From Oceanobacillus rekensis (GTDB lineage Bacteria; Bacillota; Bacilli; Bacillales; Amphibacillaceae), in contig NZ_MTBQ01000004.1 of the NCBI RefSeq assembly GCF_002153375.1, positions 1 through 64,000 on the forward strand: a DNA stretch of 64,000 bases, written 5' to 3'. The translations under genes and the position numbers were made by a program. This document shows, one piece after another, positions 17,018-26,546 of this stretch; the stretch's first letter is position 1, and each line of letters begins with the position of its first letter. The notes below the pieces were generated by a model. The model searched no databases and was not told where the DNA came from. It saw only the letters and a program-made list of their open reading frames with translations.

Positions 17018-19756
17018 TTACCCTCCTTTAACAGTGCTACTAAAATATTCAGTACAATAAGCAACGAACTCATCATATTTTTGCTTCTTTATAAATTTTT
17101 CAAATTTAACCAGTGGTTCATCTAATTCTATAATTGGAGGTAAAGACGGTTTATAGATCTGATAAATCTCGAATAGGATTTCTAATCCTTCAACCGTGTC
17201 ATTTATGTTTATCCTTGGTATTCTTGAAAAATACCAACCGATAAAGTATCCTGAAAATCTTTTTTCTATATAAGTTTCTAAAAGATTATTTTCAATCAAG
17301 AAAGTGTATCTTGCCCTCTCCAGTAATAAATATTTCTCGAAAAAGCTTTTAGAGATAGTATTTGTGACTGAATTTGAAACTGCTGCATAATAGATGTGAA
17401 TTACTAAATCTACAGCTTTTATTTTTGAGCAATTTAGAATTAATTCTTGGAAAAAGAGTGTGTCCTGCCCTGTGGCCTTTTCAACCATCTTTAGATTATT
17501 TTTTTTAATTATGTCCTTCTTAACAATTAATGCTTGGATACTTTGTGCCCGCATTTTTGATTTCTTAAGAAATTCATATGTATCTGAAACTACTCCGGAA
17601 GGGTCCCAATTAAATGCATTCTTGGAGTAATTTAAGACCTTTTGTTGTGTATCATCTTTTATTATATCTCCAACTACCAAGTCTAAACTGTTGTCCCCTT
17701 GTAGTTCATTAAAGAGGTGGAAATAGCCATCATTAACCGCTTCATTATCTGGATCTAGATAAGTAATATAGTCAGTTTTCGCTAATTCTAATCCTTTATT
17801 TCTAGGACGTGAAGCACTTCCACTTCCACCATCCTCAAACTTAAATACAGTCACATTGCTATATAACCTTTCAAGTCTATCTAAAATATTAATGGTGACA
17901 TTATCGGTAGAACCATCATCCACTAATATTATATCCATACTTTCAAACATCGATGACCTCAACAAGCTCATAAAGCATTTTCCATACAGATATTCTCCAT
18001 TATTATATACCGGAACAATTACTGATAATTTCAAATTTGCTTCTTTGTCATTCTTGATCAGATTTACATTTAATTCCAATCTATCTATGCTATAACCATT
18101 AGCTAATGAAGCATTTTCTTGTATATCTAGTAAATCATTCAAATCAAAGTTTTCAGTCGAGAATAAAGATTTATATTTATCCTTCATTTGGTCTATATAG
18201 TTGTGTTCTATTCCATCTATTTTTTCTGAACCTTCATAGTATGAATCTTTTGTAACATATGACACATCAGTGTATTTAAATGCATTTATCATGTCTTCCA
18301 GGTAGTACTCCCCATACTCGTAGAACTCATTAAAGAACGTTACGTAATCATATGAATTATAGTTAGCTGATAATTCCTGTTCAGTTAGTAACTCTTTGTG
18401 CTCATAGGTTTGGCGATTAAAATTATCAATTATGTTATTATCTAATTTATTTTTAACAATCACCGCAACTTTTCTCACAGTAATATACTCATGATCATAA
18501 CCAATATAGCTCAATAATTTATTAATTCGATGATAGGATGTTTGATTACGAAGTACTTTTCTTACACCATACATTCTGTGCCTGTATATATCTTCATCAC
18601 TAACATTGTTCATAATGTAAGTAACTTCATTACTATTTTGTACGATGAAAATATTCGGGAATATGTTATTTATACCAAGACTGTAATTTGAAAGCACTAA
18701 ATTCCCCATTGCTTGTAATTCGTAGACGCGGTTAGCAAACATTGTTTCGCTTGCCTGCACAGAGTTCAAATTAATTGCCCAAGGAAAAAGTTTAAATATC
18801 TTCTGTAAAGTAGAATGATTTATACTTGGAGATATATATTTCAAATATTCAGGAGGGTAAAGGTGTTGTTGTAAATCTTTATCAAAATTACGGTCAATTA
18901 TTTTCAATTGATTACCAGCATTAATTACCCCATCAAAAAGAATTCGAGAATCCTTTATTCGGTGTGGGTATTTTTCATACCATGACCCTGCAAATATAGC
19001 ACCCACATCTTTTAAGTCATTATTTATACCAATAGGATTATTATAAATAGGGTTTACACTAAATTCTAATGGATAAACATTCGTATTTTTACAGTCTTTT
19101 TTATAATCAGCAATTTTCTCGACGGCAGTGGTAAAAATATAGTCACATCTGGTAGCTATTTCTATGAAACGGTCATAGTTTACTGGATCCTCTTTTGAAT
19201 AAAAGACAATTTTAACATCCTGTTTCCTAAAAAATTCAATGACTTCAAACAATTCTTCTCTAACATCTCTTCTATTGGGATTTGCTAGCCCTTTCCAATC
19301 TTCATACAGCCCTTTCCAAGCAGAGGCAACGATTAATACATCGATTTTATCGGCCAACTCTTTGTATTCATTCTTTTTAACATAATAGAAGTTTGCAACA
19401 TCTTTAAAAGAGTTGAAAAGGAATTCGTCACAAATAATACCTATATTTACATTAATTTTAGGGAAGAACTTTGAACCGTTACTTTCAGGTATGTTAGAAA
19501 TCCTCGGAAGTACACGATCCAGAAAATGTTTATCTGCTTTCTGATCTTTTAATTGATTATACTTTTCTTTACTAATAAGTGGCTTTTCCGTGTATGTGTC
19601 CTCATTAACGATTAAGGGCCCAATATTAGTATCTATGTCCAAGTTTATATTTGCAAAGTCCTTTAAAAAATCAAGTTCTTTTTTTATTTCCTCTGACAGT
19701 TCTTGTTTCAACTTATATATTTCTTTTAGACGTTGCTGTATCGAGCGCAGTTCCAC
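17018..19756 (-). CDS. Two-domain glycosyltransferase (CgeB/GT1-like plus GT2)
   Basis: 912 residues. A short N-terminal coiled coil (1-30) is followed by a CgeB-like GT-B domain (about 100-440) ending in NRVYELQAMGNLVLSNYSLG, and then a GT2 domain from about 570 (LSVIVPVYNNGEY, DIILVDDGSTD, YLDPDNEAV with the metal-binding acidic triad). Two catalytic domains suggest it adds two sugars or both makes and extends a repeat unit. The start is GTG at 19756, 8 bases after AAGGAG; the overlapping ATG at 19758 is out of frame. One base separates it from the methyltransferase stop and 4 bases from the lyase TTG, so translation is probably coupled. Likely soluble and membrane-associated. Confidence 0.85.
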   Translation of the reverse strand: MELRSIQQRLKEIYKLKQELSEEIKKELDFLKDFANINLDIDTNIGPLIVNEDTYTEKPLISKEKYNQLKDQKADKHFLDRVLPRISNIPESNGSKFFPKINVNIGIICDEFLFNSFKDVANFYYVKKNEYKELADKIDVLIVASAWKGLYEDWKGLANPNRRDVREELFEVIEFFRKQDVKIVFYSKEDPVNYDRFIEIATRCDYIFTTAVEKIADYKKDCKNTNVYPLEFSVNPIYNNPIGINNDLKDVGAIFAGSWYEKYPHRIKDSRILFDGVINAGNQLKIIDRNFDKDLQQHLYPPEYLKYISPSINHSTLQKIFKLFPWAINLNSVQASETMFANRVYELQAMGNLVLSNYSLGINNIFPNIFIVQNSNEVTYIMNNVSDEDIYRHRMYGVRKVLRNQTSYHRINKLLSYIGYDHEYITVRKVAVIVKNKLDNNIIDNFNRQTYEHKELLTEQELSANYNSYDYVTFFNEFYEYGEYYLEDMINAFKYTDVSYVTKDSYYEGSEKIDGIEHNYIDQMKDKYKSLFSTENFDLNDLLDIQENASLANGYSIDRLELNVNLIKNDKEANLKLSVIVPVYNNGEYLYGKCFMSLLRSSMFESMDIILVDDGSTDNVTINILDRLERLYSNVTVFKFEDGGSGSASRPRNKGLELAKTDYITYLDPDNEAVNDGYFHLFNELQGDNSLDLVVGDIIKDDTQQKVLNYSKNAFNWDPSGVVSDTYEFLKKSKMRAQSIQALIVKKDIIKKNNLKMVEKATGQDTLFFQELILNCSKIKAVDLVIHIYYAAVSNSVTNTISKSFFEKYLLLERARYTFLIENNLLETYIEKRFSGYFIGWYFSRIPRININDTVEGLEILFEIYQIYKPSLPPIIELDEPLVKFEKFIKKQKYDEFVAYCTEYFSSTVKGG

Positions 19757-19757
19757 A

Positions 19758-20780
19758 TTAATTTCTCCTTTTATTTCGCAACTTCCAGTATTTTGTTGTT
19801 AGTTTTCCTAACTTTGAATTTTTCAAATTATAATATCTGTTTTCTAATTTATTTACTTTCTCCATTAAAACTTCATTCTCCTTTAGGAGTCTTTCTTCTC
19901 TCTTATACTGATCTAATATCGTTTTTTGCAATTTCACTTTTTCAACTTTTTCATCCGTATATTTTTGTTTATAGGATTGATCGCTAATTTCAAATTCTCC
20001 TATTATTTTATCATTAATTGCTTGCTTTTCTTCTTCAATTATTTTCTTTTCTTCTTCAATTATTTTCTTTTTTTCTTCAATTATCTTCTTTTCTTCTTTT
20101 AAACCACTAATTTGGTTAGTTAACTTTTTTTGAGAATTTAATAAATCACGTTCTACATTGTAAAAAGCCTTTTCAAGTTCAACAAGCAAATCCTCATCGA
20201 TAGCTGTCGGTTCATTTTCATTTTTCTTATATACAACACCAATCCATTTTCCGAAGAACCTAACATCCATTATTGACATGTCTTTATTTTGTAAATTTAT
20301 AAAGTCGTTTAAATAAAACGTTCTCTTATGATCAATAAAATCATTAATACCAAAAGGAGTTGTTACAATAATATTTCCGTTCTCTTCTAGCAAACTCGAT
20401 GCTTTAGAAAAGAATGACTGGATATCATTTATATGCTCAAGTACTTCTCCTAAGATTATAGTACTGTATTGTTGTTCAAATTCCTTTAACATAAAGTTTG
20501 CTTTTTCAAAGGTTATACAATTGTGGGTTTCTTCTTCCTCTAGTTCTAGGTTTTTTTTTGCATCTTGAATTGCTGATTCCGAGATATCTATTCCTAAAAC
20601 ATTTTTCCCTTCTCTACCTAACAGTATTGCTGTAATACCTTGGGAACATCCAATATCCAAAACATTATTCCCAGTCACGTTCCTACACATCCAATGAGTT
20701 CTTTCTCGTACCTTTCGCTGAAAAAGAGTATTTTTATCTGAATAGTAAACATCATAGATTTTGTCTTTAATTATCTCCAT
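19758..20780 (-). CDS. SAM-dependent methyltransferase with long C-terminal coiled coil
   Basis: 340 residues. Residues 1-175 form a class I methyltransferase fold: motif I VLDIGCSQGITAILLG, then GIDISESAIQDAKKNL, and TIILGEVLEHINDIQSFF. Residues about 180-325 are almost pure heptad-type coiled coil with repeated KKIIEEE blocks, and the tail is basic. In the ABC-transporter route of E. coli O9a, WbdD is a methyltransferase (plus kinase) with a coiled coil that caps the polymer and acts as a length ruler. The same pairing of methyltransferase, coiled coil and ABC exporter here suggests a chain-capping or length-setting role. No kinase domain is visible. The capping role is inference. Confidence 0.8.
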   Translation of the reverse strand: MEIIKDKIYDVYYSDKNTLFQRKVRERTHWMCRNVTGNNVLDIGCSQGITAILLGREGKNVLGIDISESAIQDAKKNLELEEEETHNCITFEKANFMLKEFEQQYSTIILGEVLEHINDIQSFFSKASSLLEENGNIIVTTPFGINDFIDHKRTFYLNDFINLQNKDMSIMDVRFFGKWIGVVYKKNENEPTAIDEDLLVELEKAFYNVERDLLNSQKKLTNQISGLKEEKKIIEEKKKIIEEEKKIIEEEKQAINDKIIGEFEISDQSYKQKYTDEKVEKVKLQKTILDQYKREERLLKENEVLMEKVNKLENRYYNLKNSKLGKLTTKYWKLRNKRRN

Positions 20781-20796
20781 TTGAGCACCACCTAAG

Positions 20797-21708
20797 TTAA
20801 TATCCCATCAGAACTAAAGCACCAAATAATATCAAAGGTATAAATAAACTTATTCTACTAATTATCGGAAGTACTTTATACTTGGTTTTCTGTCTTTTAC
20901 CAATTTCACTATTAACTATATTTTGTTCTTCTAACTTTTTATTTTTATAACGTCTTTTTTCTCTATTTGTGAGACCATTTATCCATTTTGTGTGTTTTAC
21001 ATAATTATTAATAACTTCTTCTTTTGGTCCAAACTCAATATTCTCACCATAATGCATCCAAATTACACGGTCACAAAAAGTCCTCATTTGACTTGCAGAA
21101 TGACTAATAAAAAATATAGTTTTACCTTGTTTCTTAAATTCATTTAGTTTATTCAAACACTTATCTGTAAAAGTACTATCCCCTACTGATAGTGCTTCAT
21201 CAATTATCAGAATGTCAGGGTCAGTGTGTATAGCTATTGCAAACCCTAACCTTGACCTCATACCACTTGAATAGTTTTTTACCGGCTGGTTTATATGCTC
21301 ACCAATATCAGCAAAGTCGATAATATCTGGCGTTAATCTTTCAATATCCTCATTTTTCAAGCCATGCATCATACATTTTAATTTAATATTCTCTATACCG
21401 CTTAAATTATTATTTAATCCAGCTGATATGGCTATTAAAGATGTTTCACCATTAATAATGATTTCACCGTCAGTTGGTTGTATTACTTGAGCCAACATAT
21501 TTGAAACTGTTGATTTTCCAGAACCATTCAATCCTACTATACCAATTGTTTCACCCTCATAGACCTTAAAGGAAACATCTTTTACAGCTGCAAATTCCAT
21601 TCTTTGTTTTTTTCGATTTATGGAGAATAGGTTCAGTAACTTATCGTTTTGTTTTGCATGCATCGGAAATTTTTTATAGACATTTTTAAATTCAACTTTT
21701 AATTTCAT
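20797..21708 (-). CDS. tagH: Polysaccharide/teichoic acid ABC exporter, ATP-binding protein TagH-type
   Basis: 303 residues. Walker A GLNGSGKST, signature YSSGMRSRLGFAI, Walker B ILIIDEALSVGD and the switch FFISHS are intact, all in the order of the TagH/Wzt family. The C-terminus ends with a basic stretch and a single hydrophobic helix (LFIPLILFGALVLMGY). This differs from B. subtilis TagH (about 527 residues with a large extracellular C-terminal part) and from Wzt proteins with a sugar-binding domain. It energises export together with the permease encoded just upstream. An anti-type (GAGG) site precedes the ATG. Confidence 0.88.
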   Translation of the reverse strand: MKLKVEFKNVYKKFPMHAKQNDKLLNLFSINRKKQRMEFAAVKDVSFKVYEGETIGIVGLNGSGKSTVSNMLAQVIQPTDGEIIINGETSLIAISAGLNNNLSGIENIKLKCMMHGLKNEDIERLTPDIIDFADIGEHINQPVKNYSSGMRSRLGFAIAIHTDPDILIIDEALSVGDSTFTDKCLNKLNEFKKQGKTIFFISHSASQMRTFCDRVIWMHYGENIEFGPKEEVINNYVKHTKWINGLTNREKRRYKNKKLEEQNIVNSEIGKRQKTKYKVLPIISRISLFIPLILFGALVLMGY

Positions 21709-21729
21709 TGTTAGACCTCATTTCAGGAA

Positions 21730-22554
21730 TTATAAGTAATCCATAAAGTTTTTCCTGAACTTCAGATGTACTCTTGATCCAATAATTAATAATGTCAATG
21801 TTAAAGACCAAAAATAACATAAGTATACAGGATCTTCAAAGAACCATTGTCGAGCTAAAAATGAATCCCTAAATCCCTCTATTATATAGAAAACCGGATT
21901 TAATTTAAGGATATTCGTAAACCATTCCGGAACTCCTGCCGCTGCCGGATTCCATAATATAGGGGATAAATAAAGAACCATTCTAACCAATGATTGTAGT
22001 AAAGATTGATAATCTCGAACCAAAGTGGCTATTGTTGAACTTAGCAATGTAAAAGCAAACAAAAACGCAAACATACAAACGATATAGTATATTAACTGAA
22101 TCATATAAATTGTAGGAAAGAAACCATATATCATTAGTACAATGAGTAACAATACCATTAAAATAAAAAACTGAAAGCTATTACTAGTAATTTTAATTGT
22201 CGGTAATAGACTAACCGGAAATTTCATTTTTGATACCACATTGATCCTTTGATAAACACTGTTTGAGCCCTGAATAATTGATGGATTAATGAAAAACCAG
22301 GGAATCAATCCCATTAACATCCATAGAAAGAAGGGGATGTCCCCAACAGAAGTTGAAACTGGTTGACCGCCTCGAATCCCCAACCCAAATACAAACCAAT
22401 AAATTGAGATTTGTATAATAGGATTTATGAATTGCCACATTGATCCCAAATAGTGTAGTTGATACATTCCTTTCACTTCAAAGATAGACATTCGTAAAAT
22501 TAAATCTCTATGCTCAATTTGTTCCTTAATAACTTGCCTTACAGAATTAAACAT
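21730..22554 (-). CDS. tagG: Polysaccharide/teichoic acid ABC exporter, permease TagG-type
   Basis: 274 residues with six membrane helices, an ABC-2 type permease. Matches TagG in length and in typical elements: LGSMWQFINPIIQISIYWFV near the start, FFLWMLMGLIPWFF, and LSPILWNPAAAGVPEW before the last helices. It forms the channel through which the lipid-linked polymer crosses the membrane, with the ATPase encoded 21 bases downstream. Position in the operon, between the sugar dehydrogenase and the ATPase, supports dedicated export of the polymer made by the surrounding glycosyltransferases. Confidence 0.9.
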   Translation of the reverse strand: MFNSVRQVIKEQIEHRDLILRMSIFEVKGMYQLHYLGSMWQFINPIIQISIYWFVFGLGIRGGQPVSTSVGDIPFFLWMLMGLIPWFFINPSIIQGSNSVYQRINVVSKMKFPVSLLPTIKITSNSFQFFILMVLLLIVLMIYGFFPTIYMIQLIYYIVCMFAFLFAFTLLSSTIATLVRDYQSLLQSLVRMVLYLSPILWNPAAAGVPEWFTNILKLNPVFYIIEGFRDSFLARQWFFEDPVYLCYFWSLTLTLLIIGSRVHLKFRKNFMDYL

Positions 22555-22580
22555 ATAAAGTAGCTTCCTTTATCAAATTT

Positions 22581-23837
22581 TTATAGATATTCATACAAGT
22601 TTCCGTAGTTAATATACTGTATACCTTCAGAATATTCTTTAACTACATTCTTCGTATCGAAAACTTGAGGAACATTCATCTTAGTGAAATATCCACTTGT
22701 TAACTCTTTGAATTCATTATGGTCACTCACAATTAGAGCTAAGTCCGATCCATCCAATGCTTTCTCCAAGTCCTTTTCAACAAAGCTTAATTTTACATGC
22801 GGATCATATGCAACTACTTCATATTCTGATTTTGCATTTAGCATTTCATAAATATCCATTGCTGGACTTTCTCTAATATCATCTACATTTCCTTTATATG
22901 TTAATCCAAATACGGTTATCTTTTTACCATTGTGTTTCGCTAACAGCTTTTCGACTGCTGCTACCACATATTCCGGCATGGAGTTATTTACTTCGCGGGC
23001 TAAGTTGATAATCTTAGATTGCTCTGGTGCTTTAGCGATAATAAAATATGGATCAACTGCTAAGCAATGTCCACCTACACCAGGTCCAGGAGTATGCAAG
23101 TTTACACGTGGATGTTTGTTAGCCATTTCGATTACATCCAATGCATTGATATCTAATTCAATACAGACTTTGGCTAGTTCATTTGCCAATGCTATGTTAA
23201 CGTCCCGGAATGTATTCTCCATTAGTTTAGACATTTCAGCAGTACGTGCATTTGTTTTAATCAGTTCACCTTGAACAAAGGTTTCATACACTTCTGCACC
23301 TTTTTCCGTACACGTTGGAGTGATACCACCAACAATACGATTATTATGGATTAGTTCGTGCATGATTTGCCCTGGAAGGACTCGTTCTGGGCAGTGAACT
23401 AAATAAATATCTTCTCCAATTATAAAGCCAGCCTCTTCAAAACGCGGCTTAACAAAATCATCCATCGTTCTTGGTGCAATTGTCGATTCAACAATGATAA
23501 CATTTCCTTTTTCAATAAAAGGAATAACACTTTCAACTGCTTGCATAACATAAGTTATATCCATTGACCTATGTTCGTCATTTTTATTTGGTGTAGGAAC
23601 CGCTAAAATAAATGCGTCAGCTTTTTCTGGTTGGAGAGATGCTTTAAATGTACCCTTTTCGATAGCATTCTCTAATGCTTCCTGTAATCCTGGCTCTTCT
23701 ATATGGATTTGTCCTCCATTCAACATATCAACCGCTTCTTGTTTTACATCAACACCTAATACATCAACCCCGTAATTAGCAAACATAATTGATGTAGGTA
23801 GTCCTATATATCCTAATCCAACTGTACAAAGTTTCAC
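22581..23837 (-). CDS. Nucleotide-sugar 6-dehydrogenase (WecC-like, UDP-ManNAc dehydrogenase)
   Basis: 418 residues from GTG at 23837, 9 bases after GAAGGAA. The 28 extra codons up to 23921 overlap the neighbour and would put a basic tail before the NAD-binding fold. The first residues KLCTVGLGYIGLPTSIMF are the Rossmann motif. NVIIVESTIAPRTMD and GPGVGGHCLAVDPYF (dehydrogenase centre and hinge) and GLTYKGNVDDIRESPA follow. The overall pattern is closer to WecC (UDP-ManNAc to UDP-ManNAcA) than to UDP-glucose dehydrogenases. No 2-epimerase gene to make UDP-ManNAc is present in the window. It predicts an acidic (uronate) sugar in the polymer. Confidence 0.85.
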   Translation of the reverse strand: MKLCTVGLGYIGLPTSIMFANYGVDVLGVDVKQEAVDMLNGGQIHIEEPGLQEALENAIEKGTFKASLQPEKADAFILAVPTPNKNDEHRSMDITYVMQAVESVIPFIEKGNVIIVESTIAPRTMDDFVKPRFEEAGFIIGEDIYLVHCPERVLPGQIMHELIHNNRIVGGITPTCTEKGAEVYETFVQGELIKTNARTAEMSKLMENTFRDVNIALANELAKVCIELDINALDVIEMANKHPRVNLHTPGPGVGGHCLAVDPYFIIAKAPEQSKIINLAREVNNSMPEYVVAAVEKLLAKHNGKKITVFGLTYKGNVDDIRESPAMDIYEMLNAKSEYEVVAYDPHVKLSFVEKDLEKALDGSDLALIVSDHNEFKELTSGYFTKMNVPQVFDTKNVVKEYSEGIQYINYGNLYEYL

Positions 23838-23872
23838 AATAAATTCCTTCTTTCTTTTTCTATAAAATATAT

Positions 23873-25159
23873 TTAATACTTTCGATAAACTTCGAGTAAA
23901 TTCTCTTGCTCTTTTTCCCAATTATACTTCTTTCGAGCATTTTTGCAATTAGAGCTGAAATAGTCACGCTTCTCTGGATTTTCTAAAAGATAATTAACAC
24001 CTTTAGCGATTTCATTTGGATCATGAGGATCGATGGTTACACCTACTTCACTTTCCTCGACAGCCTTTTTAATCTCTGGGAAGTCACAGGCAACAACTGG
24101 CACTTCATTCATCATATACTCAAATAGTTTATTGGAAGAAGCCGACCAATGGTTAAAGTTAATATTATTTAATACTTGGAATCCTAAATAGGCATTTTTC
24201 GTGTACTTAGGTAAATCTCGTACTGGAACCTTAGGAATAAATCGAATTGCGTCTTCCAGTCTCCTGTCTTTAACCATTTGTTGCAGTTTATCCTTAATCT
24301 TCCCATCTCCAATAAATACTAAAGTACCTTCTTTAAAAAGCGGAAATGCTTCAATTAGTTTTTCCAATCCTCTTCCAGCCTGAATTCCGCCCTGATAAAG
24401 GAGTATCTTTTCCTCCGGTAGAAGACCGAGCATTTCATGAAGATTAACTTTATCTTTATCCTCTACTTGTTGTATTTCCATAGATGGATAGTTATGAAGT
24501 ACATGAGGATAAAATCCATATAGATCTTCATTAAACTTAGCTCTTGTATTGTTCTCGACCATCATACTATCCATTCGTTTGATAAAGAATCCCTCAAACC
24601 TTTTATACCAGGGACTATCATAACCCGTCCTGCTTGTTTGGACTTCATGTGAGTCATACACTAATGGCTTTTTCTTAAATCGCCACTTGGCACTTATATA
24701 TCCCTGAGGCAGTGTGTTTAAATCATTCGAATGATAGATATCATAATTGCCACAATGGCCTTTTATTATCATTCTTAAAATAAGAGCACCTCTTATCCAA
24801 ACTACTCTAACCTTCGTTTTTAAAAGTAAACCAACTAATATCGTTAAAAGAATGGTTAACCAGGGAAGGAAGTAAACCATTACACCCCACACTGCCAATA
24901 TTGGGATGAGCGGCCATTTCTTTCCTACAGCAAAACGATATAATTTTTGTAAAAATAACAGTGTTGTCGGATACCTTTTCATTCGATGCACCCGGAAATG
25001 CTCATTTACTTCCTCGTATTGCGAAATGGTTGGGTCCTTTGGATCGTCAATACAAATTAATTCTACATCATAACCATTGTTAGACAACGATGTACATTCT
25101 CTCAACACCCTTGCGTCATTCGTAAAATGGTTCCACACAAACATTCCTACACGCTTCAT
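23873..25159 (-). CDS. GT4 glycosyltransferase
   Basis: 428 residues with a GT-B fold. N-terminal half has a hydrophobic hairpin at about 80-125 that probably anchors it to the membrane. The C-terminal half has GGIQAGRGLEKLIEAFPLF and the donor-binding block LFEYMMNEVPVVACDFPEI with the conserved Glu pair. YDSHEVQTSRTGYDS is typical of a bacterial GT4 subgroup found in exopolysaccharide loci. It overlaps nothing once the dehydrogenase GTG start is used (35-base gap). Donor and acceptor cannot be told from sequence. Confidence 0.85.
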   Translation of the reverse strand: MKRVGMFVWNHFTNDARVLRECTSLSNNGYDVELICIDDPKDPTISQYEEVNEHFRVHRMKRYPTTLLFLQKLYRFAVGKKWPLIPILAVWGVMVYFLPWLTILLTILVGLLLKTKVRVVWIRGALILRMIIKGHCGNYDIYHSNDLNTLPQGYISAKWRFKKKPLVYDSHEVQTSRTGYDSPWYKRFEGFFIKRMDSMMVENNTRAKFNEDLYGFYPHVLHNYPSMEIQQVEDKDKVNLHEMLGLLPEEKILLYQGGIQAGRGLEKLIEAFPLFKEGTLVFIGDGKIKDKLQQMVKDRRLEDAIRFIPKVPVRDLPKYTKNAYLGFQVLNNINFNHWSASSNKLFEYMMNEVPVVACDFPEIKKAVEESEVGVTIDPHDPNEIAKGVNYLLENPEKRDYFSSNCKNARKKYNWEKEQENLLEVYRKY

Positions 25160-25173
25160 TATAATGTCCCTCT

Positions 25174-26367
25174 TTATTTAATTATTTCAATCAGTTTATC
25201 GATGTTGTTTTCCCACAGAAAATCTTGAGTTACCGTATGGATGCAATTTTCTCCTAAGCGATCAAGCTCTGCCTTATTATTCTTCAATTCAACAATTTTA
25301 TCTACCATTTCACGAACTGCCTGCTGTTCAAACACATAACCGGTTTGATGCTTTGTTATAATATCAGCAGCTGTACCTTTTACACCAGCAATGATTGGCG
25401 TTCTGCATGTCATATAATCAATGATTTTACCAGGTAAAACGGTAGAAAAAACTTCTGCATCATTTAAGAAAGCAATCGCCACATTACTATTTTCGATTAA
25501 TTCCAAGCTCTTTCTCCTTGTTGTTGGTTGGTGCATATAAACATTATTTAAATTGTTTTTTAACAGATAATCTGTGAATTCCTCCGTTTTTACTCCATAG
25601 CCAATTACATCAAAACGTATATCAGCTCCTTTAAGCAAACCTGCAACAAGTTTCAGATTCCCTATATCTTGCGCGAGTCCTAAGTTACCGGTATAAACCA
25701 CTCGGAATTCTCCATCATAGTGCTTCTTTTCTACAATTTCATGTTGCCTCGGGCCATTGGGTAAGTATACAATATCAGTACTCTTTTTCAATTTTGAGGT
25801 TATATGTTCTTTAAAGCCAATACTGTTGATAACTATAAAATCTGCCATTCTGTACATTTTTTTTTCCAAAAAACGAAAGAAATTGATAATAAATTTATTA
25901 TCAAAAGCTTTAACACCTATTAAGCTATCTGGCCAAAGATCTCTAACTTCTAATATCAATTTTGATTTAAAAAGCATCTTTCCAATAAACGCTGAAAATA
26001 CAATAAAGATAGGAGGAGTACTGACCATAATATAATCATATTTTTCTTTTCTTAGTTTCCATAAGGCAACTAAAAAGCGGTACATAATCTCCAAATAGAA
26101 AAAAAGCCTACTGAATATACGATTCGAAAACTTTTTATTCTTTATAGGAACTCTCATGATTTTTTTTGTTTTATTATTTAAGGATGCTTCATCCCAAAAT
26201 GTTTGGTCCTTATACATATTTTTATTCGGATATGCTGGCTCAGTAGTTAGTACGTCTGCCTCAATATCATTCTCATTTAATAACTGATATATATTTTTCA
26301 TTCTATTTCCCGCACTACCGATTACAGGATAGAAGTTCTGTGTCATTACTAAAACTTTCTTTGTCAT
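25174..26367 (-). CDS. GT4 glycosyltransferase (WbuB-like), first gene of the polymer operon
   Basis: 397 residues, GT-B fold. It shows FYPVIGSAGNRMKN near the start, EVRDLWPDSL (characteristic of WbuB-like enzymes), VYTGNLGLAQDIGNL and AFLNDAEVFSTVLPGKIIDYM in the donor site. WbuB-type enzymes add an amino sugar such as L-FucNAc or QuiNAc to a lipid-linked GlcNAc in O-antigen synthesis. A similar early step on the TagO product is plausible here. Upstream a sigma-A-like pair TTGAAA-17-TATGTT lies at about 26409-26437 (minus), so this is probably the operon's first gene, with seven genes following without a terminator. Confidence 0.82.
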   Translation of the reverse strand: MTKKVLVMTQNFYPVIGSAGNRMKNIYQLLNENDIEADVLTTEPAYPNKNMYKDQTFWDEASLNNKTKKIMRVPIKNKKFSNRIFSRLFFYLEIMYRFLVALWKLRKEKYDYIMVSTPPIFIVFSAFIGKMLFKSKLILEVRDLWPDSLIGVKAFDNKFIINFFRFLEKKMYRMADFIVINSIGFKEHITSKLKKSTDIVYLPNGPRQHEIVEKKHYDGEFRVVYTGNLGLAQDIGNLKLVAGLLKGADIRFDVIGYGVKTEEFTDYLLKNNLNNVYMHQPTTRRKSLELIENSNVAIAFLNDAEVFSTVLPGKIIDYMTCRTPIIAGVKGTAADIITKHQTGYVFEQQAVREMVDKIVELKNNKAELDRLGENCIHTVTQDFLWENNIDKLIEIIK

Positions 26368-26476
26368 GAATTACGCCCCTAAGTTGGAAATAAACACCTA
26401 GTACATTTTATCACAATGGCAAACATAATTACATTACAATATTTTTTCAACTGTAATAAAACCCTTAAACATTAAA

Positions 26477-26497
26477 TTTACCATAACATGTGGTAAA
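26477..26497. promoter_or_regulatory. Inverted repeat upstream of the polymer operon
   Basis: TTTACCA-7-TGGTAAA lies about 110 bases upstream of the first glycosyltransferase start and about 40 bases upstream of its likely -35. It has no T-run, so an operator is more likely than a terminator. The rest of 26368-26700 holds no gene except the fragment at 26547. Confidence 0.3.
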
Positions 26498-26546
26498 TAG
26501 TAAATTTACATGTTTTTACAAAGGTAGTCTCTATAACTAAATGAGA

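Noticed and set aside
23837-23921. Upstream extension of the dehydrogenase
   Set aside because: It would overlap the upstream glycosyltransferase and add a basic tail; a GTG with a good site gives the normal start.
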